Assembly (NCBI RefSeq): GCF_020165495.1
Contig: NZ_JAIUIE010000009.1
Coordinates: 1 to 64,000, forward strand
Length of the DNA: 64,000 nt
Source: Mesorhizobium sp. BR1-1-16
GTDB taxonomy: Bacteria; Pseudomonadota; Alphaproteobacteria; Rhizobiales; Kaistiaceae
Direction: 5' to 3'
Shown: piece after piece, positions 58,173 to 64,000 of the stretch
Layout: the number at the start of each line of letters is the position of its first letter
Numbering within the stretch: the first letter of the stretch is position 1
Notes under the pieces: model-generated
The model's input: only the letters and a program-made list of their open reading frames with translations
What the model was told of the DNA's origin: nothing
The model's database searches: none
Position numbers and translations under genes: made by a program

Positions 58173-59639
58173 ATGACCCATGCCCATGCTCCCGCCCTTG
58201 TCTGGTTTCGCGACGATCTTCGCCTTGCCGACAATCCCGCGCTGACGGCCGCCATCAAAAGCGGCCGTCCGCTCGCACTCGTCTACTGCCTGGACGAGGT
58301 GAGCGATGGCATCCGTCCGCTCGGCGGCGCAACGCGCTGGTGGCTGCATCATTCGCTGGCGCGCCTCTCGGAAGCGCTGGCCGCCAAGGGCCACCGGCTG
58401 ATCCTTCGTCGCGGCCAGGCCACAAAGGTGATCGAGGAGCTTGTCGACGAGGTCGGTGCCGGCGCCGTGTTCTGGAACCGTCGCTATGGCGGCGCCGAGC
58501 GCGCTATCGACGCCGCTCTCAAGGCACGGCTGAAGGAAAAGGCGATCACGGCGGAAAGCCATCAGGCCAACCTTCTGTTTGAGCCGTGGACGATAAGCAC
58601 GAAGGAAGGCCAGCCGTTTCGCGTCTACACGCCATTCTGGCGCGCCTGCCTGAGCGGTCCCCCGCCGCGCCAGCCGATGCCGGCACCCGGCGACTGGCCG
58701 CCAGCAGCGGCCGAGGTCGCCTCCGATAGCCTCGATGACTGGCGGCTGCTGCCGCGCCATCCAGATTGGGCCGGCGGATTGCGTGACGCGTGGACGCCGG
58801 GCGAGGCCGGAGCGCTGGAGCGTCTCTACGAATTTCTCGGCCACGGACTGCGCCTCTATGCGGCTCGTCGCAACGAGCCGGCCATCGATGCGACGTCCCG
58901 GATCTCGCCGTATCTCCGCTTTGGCGAGATCAGCCCGTTCCAGCTCTGGCATGCCGTCGAGGCGGCGTCGCACGCCACCTCGCCCGCCCCGCCGCGACGT
59001 TCGATCGACAAGTTCCTGTCGGAGCTCGGCTGGCGCGAATTCAGCTGGTACCTGCTGTTCCACCAGCCGGACCTCGCAACACGCAACTTCCAGCCGCGCT
59101 TCGATGCCTTCCGGTGGGCACAGCCGGATGCGAGAGCGCTCGAAGCGTGGCAGCGCGGCAGGACAGGGTTTCCCATCGTCGATGCCGGCATGCGGCAGCT
59201 CTGGCAGACGGGATGGATGCACAACCGGGTCCGCATGATCACCGCCTCGTTCCTGATCAAGAACCTTTTGATCGACTGGCGGATCGGCGAGGCCTGGTTC
59301 TGGGATACGCTCGTCGACGCCGACGCCGCCAACAATCCGGCGGGCTGGCAGTGGGTAGCGGGATCAGGCGCCGACGCCGCGCCCTATTTCCGCATCTTCA
59401 ATCCCGTCCGGCAGGGCGAGGAGCACGATCCGAAGGGCGATTATGTCCGCGCCTTCATCCCCGAACTCGCCGACAGCCCGGCGGCGGGGATTCATGCCAC
59501 CAAGAACGGCCAGGCGCAGGGCTATCCCGAACCCATCATCGATCTTGGCGCTTCCCGCCAGCGCGCTCTGGCGGCGTTCGCGGCGCTCAGAAACACCGAT
59601 CGAGGCGATGTTCCAACCGAGCCTGCCTCGACGAAATGA
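58173..59639 (+). CDS. phr: Deoxyribodipyrimidine photo-lyase
   Basis: 488-aa flavoprotein of the photolyase/cryptochrome family, which repairs pyrimidine dimers using blue light. The N-terminal antenna domain begins LVWFRDDLRLADNPAL. The FAD domain holds SRISPYLRFGEISPFQLWH, SELGWREFSWYLLFHQPDL, GFPIVDAGMRQLWQTGWMHNRVRMI and WVAGSGADAAPYFRIFNPVRQGE. Length and motifs fit class I CPD photolyases. ATG 58173 is taken as the start because homology begins just after it; the frame is open a further 28 codons. Confidence 0.95.
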   Translation: MTHAHAPALVWFRDDLRLADNPALTAAIKSGRPLALVYCLDEVSDGIRPLGGATRWWLHHSLARLSEALAAKGHRLILRRGQATKVIEELVDEVGAGAVFWNRRYGGAERAIDAALKARLKEKAITAESHQANLLFEPWTISTKEGQPFRVYTPFWRACLSGPPPRQPMPAPGDWPPAAAEVASDSLDDWRLLPRHPDWAGGLRDAWTPGEAGALERLYEFLGHGLRLYAARRNEPAIDATSRISPYLRFGEISPFQLWHAVEAASHATSPAPPRRSIDKFLSELGWREFSWYLLFHQPDLATRNFQPRFDAFRWAQPDARALEAWQRGRTGFPIVDAGMRQLWQTGWMHNRVRMITASFLIKNLLIDWRIGEAWFWDTLVDADAANNPAGWQWVAGSGADAAPYFRIFNPVRQGEEHDPKGDYVRAFIPELADSPAAGIHATKNGQAQGYPEPIIDLGASRQRALAAFAALRNTDRGDVPTEPASTK

Positions 59640-59748
59640 TTTTCTCCCGTCGAGCCGGATCGCGAGGCAAAGTGCTTTGCGATGCACCGCCGCTTGCAGC
59701 ATCTGTGGACGCTCGCTAGCGTTCTGGCGCCGTCATCCGAAGGACCCC

Positions 59749-60792
59749 ATGGCCGTTTTCCCCTCCGTCATCGAAGCCATCGGCAATACGCCGCTGATCC
59801 GTCTCCGCCGCGCGTCGGAGGAAACCGGCTGCACGATTCTCGGCAAGGCCGAATTCCTCAATCCGGGCCAGTCGGTGAAGGATCGCGCCGCGCTCTACAT
59901 CGTGCAGGATGCGATCGCCAAGGGACAGCTTCGTCCCGGCGGAACCATCGTCGAGGGCACGGCCGGCAATACCGGCATCGGCCTTGCGCTTGTCGCAAGC
60001 GCGCTCGGTTTCAAGACGGTCATCGTCATTCCCGACACGCAGTCGCAGGAGAAGAAGGACGCGCTGCGCCTCGCCGGCGCGACGCTGATCGAAGTGCCGG
60101 CGGTTCCCTACCGCGACCCCAACAACTATGTGCGGCTTTCCGGACGCCTTGCCATGGAACTGGCGAAGAGCGAGGAAAGCGGCGCCATATGGGCCAACCA
60201 GTTCGACAATGTCGCCAATCGCCAAGCGCATATCGACACGACCGGCCCCGAAATCTGGGAACAGACCGACGGCAAGGTCGACGGCTTCGTCGCAGCGGTC
60301 GGCTCGGGCGGGACCTTAGCGGGCGTCGGCATCGCACTGAAATCATTCAATCCGGCCATCCAGATCGCCCTCGCCGATCCCCATGGTGCCTCGCTCTACA
60401 GCTGGTACACGGACGGCGTTTTGAAGGCCGAGGGCTCGTCGATCACCGAGGGGATCGGCCAGGGCCGCATCACCGCTAATCTCGAAGGTGCGCCTGTCGA
60501 CCGGGCCTACCGGATCGACGATGCCGAGGCCCTCGAGATCGTGTTTGACCTTGCCGAGCATGAAGGGCTGATCCTCGGCGGCTCGTCCGGCATCAACATT
60601 GCCGGCGCCATCCGCCTCGCCAAGGATCTCGGGCCCGGCCACACCATCGTGACGATTCTCTGCGATTACGGCACCCGTTATCAATCGAAGCTGTTCAACC
60701 CGGCCTTTCTGCGCGAGAAGGGGCTGCCGGTGCCGGCATGGCTCGAGCGTCCGGTCGATATCGCCATCCCCTACGAAGACGCTGACGCATGA
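59749..60792 (+). CDS. cysK: Cysteine synthase A
   Basis: 347-aa PLP enzyme that makes cysteine from O-acetylserine and sulfide. The PLP Lys is residue 44 (NPGQSVKDRAALYI), GTAGNTGIGLALVA binds the phosphate-side substrate and LGGSSGINIAGAIRLAK is the conserved late motif. It is about 30 residues longer than the E. coli enzyme because of a longer C-terminal half. AAGGACC precedes the ATG at 59749. Its stop overlaps the alaX start (ATGA), which begins a four-gene operon centred on sulfur and cysteine chemistry. Confidence 0.94.
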   Translation: MAVFPSVIEAIGNTPLIRLRRASEETGCTILGKAEFLNPGQSVKDRAALYIVQDAIAKGQLRPGGTIVEGTAGNTGIGLALVASALGFKTVIVIPDTQSQEKKDALRLAGATLIEVPAVPYRDPNNYVRLSGRLAMELAKSEESGAIWANQFDNVANRQAHIDTTGPEIWEQTDGKVDGFVAAVGSGGTLAGVGIALKSFNPAIQIALADPHGASLYSWYTDGVLKAEGSSITEGIGQGRITANLEGAPVDRAYRIDDAEALEIVFDLAEHEGLILGGSSGINIAGAIRLAKDLGPGHTIVTILCDYGTRYQSKLFNPAFLREKGLPVPAWLERPVDIAIPYEDADA

Positions 60793-61505
60793 CAGAAACC
60801 GCCCTCCTCTTCCGCGACGACCCTTATCTCTCCACGGCCGAAGTGGCGGTGGTCGGCCTCACGGACGAGGGCGGCATCCTGCTCGACCGGACGATCTTCT
60901 ATGCGACTGGTGGCGGCCAGCCCGGCGATAAGGACAAGCTCGAGCGCGCCGACGGCACGCTGATCGAGATCGACACGGCGATCTATGGCGCCTCGAAGTC
61001 GGAGATCGTACATGTGCCGGTCGCCGGCTCGGTTCTGCCCGAGATCGGCGAGAAGCTCGTCGCGCATGTCGACTGGCCGACGCGTCACCGCTACATGCGA
61101 ATCCACACCGCGCTGCATCTTCTCACCGTCGCCGTGCCATTTCCGGTTTCCGGCGGCCGCATCGGCGCGGACGAGGGCCATCTCGATTTCGATATCGATG
61201 GCCCCGTGCCCGCGAAGGACGAAATCGATGCGCGCCTTGCGGCGATGATCGCGGCCGATCACCCGGTCACCACCGAATGGATCACGGATGACGAGCTCCT
61301 CGCCAATCCCGGTCTCGTCAAGACGATGAGCGTCAAGCCGCCGATGGGCAGTGGCCGCGTCCGTCTCGTGCGCATCGGTGACATCGATCTGCAGCCTTGC
61401 GGCGGTACCCATGTGCAGGCGACCGCCGAGATTGGCCCGGTCACGGTCGCCAAGATCGAAAACAAGGGCAAGCAGAACCGCCGCATCCGCATTCGCTTTG
61501 CGTGA
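60789..61505 (+). CDS. alaX: Alanyl-tRNA editing protein (AlaX type)
   Basis: 238-aa free-standing editing domain like that of alanyl-tRNA synthetase, which deacylates Ser- or Gly-mischarged tRNA-Ala. Zinc ligands are His106 and His110 (HTALH) and Cys204 and His208 (CGGTH). The start FYATGGGQPGD is typical. It lies in one operon with cysK and sseA, an unusual partnering with sulfur metabolism. Confidence 0.93.
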   Translation: MTETALLFRDDPYLSTAEVAVVGLTDEGGILLDRTIFYATGGGQPGDKDKLERADGTLIEIDTAIYGASKSEIVHVPVAGSVLPEIGEKLVAHVDWPTRHRYMRIHTALHLLTVAVPFPVSGGRIGADEGHLDFDIDGPVPAKDEIDARLAAMIAADHPVTTEWITDDELLANPGLVKTMSVKPPMGSGRVRLVRIGDIDLQPCGGTHVQATAEIGPVTVAKIENKGKQNRRIRIRFA

Positions 61506-61525
61506 GCTTTCCGCGAAAGGCCGTC

Positions 61526-62380
61526 ATGACCAACGCCGCGTCCCCGTTCGTATCCCCGGCCTGGCTGGCTGACCGGCTCGGCGAGCCCGGCCTCTCCGTG
61601 GTCGATGGTTCCTGGTATCTGCCGGCCGATGCGCGTGATCCTGATGCCGAATACGCGGCCGGCCATATCCCGGGCGCTGTCCGCTTCAATATCGACAAGA
61701 TCGCCGACACGACGAGCGGCCTGCCGCATATGCTGCCCTCCCCGGAAGCCTTCGCGGCGGCGGTCGGCCCGCTGGGCATATCCGAGCGGCAGACGATCAT
61801 CATCTATGACGGCGCCGGCCTCTTCTCGGCGCCGCGTGTCCGCTGGACCTTCCGCGTCATGGGCGCGATCGACGTGCGCATCCTCGAAGGCGGATTGCCG
61901 GCCTGGGTCGCGGCGGGATTGCCGCTGGAAACGCATGGTCCGAAACCCGAGCCGGCGATCTTCACGGCAAAGCTCGACCGCGACGCGCTGCGGACGCTCG
62001 ACGAGATGCAGGCCATCGTCGGTTCAACCTCTGCCGCGATCGTCGACGCACGGCCGGCGGCTCGCTTCCGCGGCGAGGCGCCCGAGCCCCGCCCCGGCCT
62101 CCGCTCCGGCCACATGCCGGGCAGCCGCAACGTGCCGGCGAGCGAGCTGATCGCGGAGGGCAGGCTGAAAAGCCCCGACACCGTCGCCGCGGTCTTTGCC
62201 GCGGCCGGTATCGATCCGGCCGCGCCTGTCGTCACGACCTGCGGCTCCGGCGTCACGGCCGCGATCCTTGCCCTCGGCCTCGAGACGATCGGCGCGCAAC
62301 ACGTCGCGCTCTATGACGGCTCCTGGGCCGAATGGGGCAGCCGTCCTGACGTTCCCGTGGCGACCGGCGCGGCAGAATGA
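61526..62380 (+). CDS. sseA: 3-mercaptopyruvate sulfurtransferase
   Basis: 284-aa tandem rhodanese-domain enzyme that transfers sulfur from 3-mercaptopyruvate to a thiol acceptor. The first inactive domain begins WLADRLGEPGLSVVDGSWYL; the active loop in the second is TTCGSGVTAAI with Cys239, the CGSGVT signature distinguishing it from thiosulfate-specific rhodaneses. It starts 21 bases after alaX and overlaps the MOSC gene by four bases. Confidence 0.94.
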   Translation: MTNAASPFVSPAWLADRLGEPGLSVVDGSWYLPADARDPDAEYAAGHIPGAVRFNIDKIADTTSGLPHMLPSPEAFAAAVGPLGISERQTIIIYDGAGLFSAPRVRWTFRVMGAIDVRILEGGLPAWVAAGLPLETHGPKPEPAIFTAKLDRDALRTLDEMQAIVGSTSAAIVDARPAARFRGEAPEPRPGLRSGHMPGSRNVPASELIAEGRLKSPDTVAAVFAAAGIDPAAPVVTTCGSGVTAAILALGLETIGAQHVALYDGSWAEWGSRPDVPVATGAAE

Positions 62381-62922
62381 ACGGAGCCCAGATAGTTGCC
62401 GTCAGCGCGAGCCCCGTCCACGCCTTCTCGAAGGATAACCGGCCATCGATCCAGCTTCTTGCCGGGCTTGGCGTCGAGGGCGACGCGCATCAGGGCGTGA
62501 CCGTCAAGCACCGTTCGCGGGTTGCCGTCGATCCGAGCCAGCCCAATCTGCGGCAGGTCCATCTCGTGCATGCCGAGCTGTTCGATGAACTGGCGGAGAT
62601 GGGCTTCTCGATCGGGCCCGGCGCGATCGGCGAGAACATCACGACCTCAGGCATCGACCTGCTCGCTCTGCCGCGCGGCGCGCGCCTCCATCTCGGCGAG
62701 AGCGCCGAGATCGAAGTCACGGGACTGCGCAATCCCTGCGTCCAGCTCGACCAATATCGCAAGGGGCTGACGGCCGCCGTCCTCGGCCGGAACGCTGATG
62801 GCCAGCTGGTGCGCAAGGCCGGCATCATGGCGATCGTCATCGCCGACGGGATGGTCCAGGCGGGCGACGCCGTCACGGTCACGCTGCCGCCACTGCCTCA
62901 CATTCGGCTCGAACGCGTCTAG
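62377..62922 (+). CDS. MOSC domain-containing protein
   Basis: 181-aa protein. The MOSC fold, related to the C-terminal domain of molybdenum cofactor sulfurases, is supported by GLGVEGDAHQGVTVKHRSR, QVHLVHAELFDEL, GAIGENITTSGIDL and the conserved Cys in GLRNPCVQLDQY. Proteins of this kind are thought to carry sulfur. Its fourth position in a cysK-alaX-sseA operon fits use of sulfur mobilised by SseA. Confidence 0.9.
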   Translation: MNGAQIVAVSASPVHAFSKDNRPSIQLLAGLGVEGDAHQGVTVKHRSRVAVDPSQPNLRQVHLVHAELFDELAEMGFSIGPGAIGENITTSGIDLLALPRGARLHLGESAEIEVTGLRNPCVQLDQYRKGLTAAVLGRNADGQLVRKAGIMAIVIADGMVQAGDAVTVTLPPLPHIRLERV

Positions 62923-63056
62923 TCGCCGAGCCGACCCTCCACCACCGATCTCGCCAATCCGTTCAGCAGCGGTTCATGTGCAGCGCAGCATAAGGCCTCA
63001 CACCCTCGCCGCATTCTGCCGGCGAAATATGCCGTCCGTTCGTGAAGGTCATCCGC

Positions 63057-64000
63057 ATGAAGCTCGCCTCGTTCCTGCTGCTCTCCGCCGTTCTCCCGGT
63101 CGCAACGCTCGCCTCGCTGCTGCCCGCCTATGGCGCGGCGGCTCAATCGATCGTTCTGGCACAGGCCGATGACCCGGTTGCCGCGGCGGAGAAAGCGCTC
63201 AATGCAGCGGAGAAGGCACTGTCCAATGCCGAGGAGACAGGCGGCGACATCCGTGCCGCCCGCCGTTCGGTTGCCAATGCCATGAAGTCGCTGCGCGCCG
63301 CCGAGACAGCCGCGGGCAAGACGCCGGCCGAACCGGCAGCGCCCGCGCCGGCAGCGGCGCAGCCGCCGGCAACGGAGCCCGCTGCACCCGCCACGACGAC
63401 GCCAGCACCGACCGCCGATGCACCGAAGCCCTACCAGCCGCCGAAGATCGAGCAGCCCGCGCCCCCGATACCGGCAGCGGAACCAAAGCCCGCGGCGCAG
63501 CCAAAGCCCGCCGCGCCCGCAAAGCCCGTCGCACCAGTTCCAGCACCCGCTGCCGCGCCGCCCGCGCGCCCGGCTCAGACCGCCAAGCCGTCGCGCCCGG
63601 CGCCCGAGGGCCCCGTCATCGTCCGTCGCGGCAACCTGACGGAGACGCGACAGCGCTACCCGGGCGGGGTGACCGTCATCGACCTTACCGATCGCAACAG
63701 TCGCCTCGTTCGCCGCGTCCAGATCGGGCCGGATGGCACCGAGACCGTGGTCATCGATCGCATGCGCCCGGGCGGCTATGACGAAGACCGCGCAGATTCG
63801 CCGCGCATCTATGATCCGCGCGAGGTTCCCCCGCCCCCCGGCATCGGCGGTCGCGGCGGCCTTGATGGCGGCCGGGCGAGCGAAGCCGAGATCGAGGGGG
63901 CATTACGCGGCCGTCCGGCGGCACCCGGCATGGGCGGCTACTCGATCAATGAAATCCGCCGTTCGGAGCGTCTGCGCGCCCGCGTCCAGGCGGTCGATCT
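63057..64000 (+). CDS. Large Pro/Ala-rich envelope protein, 5' part only (possible OmpA-family protein)
   Basis: The first 314 codons of a gene that runs past the end of the window. A signal peptide (MKLASFLLLSAVLPVATLAS) is followed by an Ala/Glu-rich helix (about residues 40-83, AAEKALNAAEKALSNAEE), then a long Pro/Ala/Lys-rich linker, about residues 84-185, and then a folded segment with VTVIDLTDRNSRLVRRVQIGPDGTETVVIDR. The last residues EIRRSERLRARVQAVD resemble the lead-in to an OmpA peptidoglycan-binding domain in similar rhizobial proteins, but that domain is not in view. CATCCGC precedes the ATG without a clear ribosome site. Confidence 0.75.
   Translation, partial: MKLASFLLLSAVLPVATLASLLPAYGAAAQSIVLAQADDPVAAAEKALNAAEKALSNAEETGGDIRAARRSVANAMKSLRAAETAAGKTPAEPAAPAPAAAQPPATEPAAPATTTPAPTADAPKPYQPPKIEQPAPPIPAAEPKPAAQPKPAAPAKPVAPVPAPAAAPPARPAQTAKPSRPAPEGPVIVRRGNLTETRQRYPGGVTVIDLTDRNSRLVRRVQIGPDGTETVVIDRMRPGGYDEDRADSPRIYDPREVPPPPGIGGRGGLDGGRASEAEIEGALRGRPAAPGMGGYSINEIRRSERLRARVQAVD

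Overview
The window is about 64 kb of GC-rich DNA, densely packed with genes, from an alphaproteobacterium. The order Hyphomicrobiales (Rhizobiales) is the likeliest home, judged from the large number of ABC importers, the codon use and the families present; the genus cannot be named from sequence alone. I saw no rRNA, tRNA, insertion sequence, prophage or CRISPR array. Codon use looks even throughout, so this reads as ordinary chromosome or chromid rather than a recent island.

Layout. (1) 1-4.8 kb, plus strand: two dipeptide-type ABC permeases, a gamma-glutamyltransferase and a MetX-like alpha/beta hydrolase; the rest of the transporter lies to the left of the window. (2) 4.9-26 kb: a large L-fucose/L-galactose locus. 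A minus-strand operon runs from an enolase-superfamily sugar-acid dehydratase through a sugar ABC importer, an aldo/keto reductase, an L-fuconolactonase-like hydrolase, a GntR regulator and a RhaM-type mutarotase. It is followed by an orphan sugar-binding protein, a GH151-like alpha-L-fucosidase, a LacI regulator, a divergently read pair resembling L-galactonate 5-dehydrogenase and tagaturonate reductase, a second GntR regulator, a second sugar ABC importer and a GH95 alpha-L-fucosidase. Neither fucosidase has a signal peptide, so fucosylated oligosaccharides are probably imported whole and trimmed in the cytoplasm. (3) 26-28 kb: an arsenic operon (arsR-ACR3-arsC). (4) 28-31.7 kb: an AraC regulator, an unrecognised secreted protein preceded by an 18-bp inverted repeat, a host-attachment-family protein and a Nudix hydrolase. 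(5) 31.8-38.1 kb: a sulfide-response cluster in which a BigR/SqrR-type repressor is divergent from a sulfide:quinone oxidoreductase, a DUF2892 protein and an RND efflux pair. (6) 38.1-54.2 kb: a long minus-strand run with a peptide-type ABC importer, an M20 hydrolase, a GAF protein, a two-subunit hydantoinase/oxoprolinase, an amidohydrolase and a ribose-type ABC importer. It is probably controlled by the divergent XRE-cupin regulator and devoted to uptake and hydrolysis of a cyclic amide or N-acyl compound. (7) 55.3-56.9 kb: a ribbon-helix-helix protein and a nest of very small secreted proteins, including three paralogous lipoproteins of 55-58 residues. (8) 57-64 kb: an acyltransferase, a photolyase, a cysK-alaX-sseA-MOSC operon and the start of a large Pro/Ala-rich envelope protein that runs off the window.

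The strongest regulatory signals are a perfect 8-bp-arm palindrome lying over the -10 of the fucose operon promoter, an ATTC-N8-GAAT box of the SqrR type over the start of the sulfide regulator, and a LacI-type operator before the orphan binding protein. The most novel-looking item is the tandem family of tiny lipoproteins.
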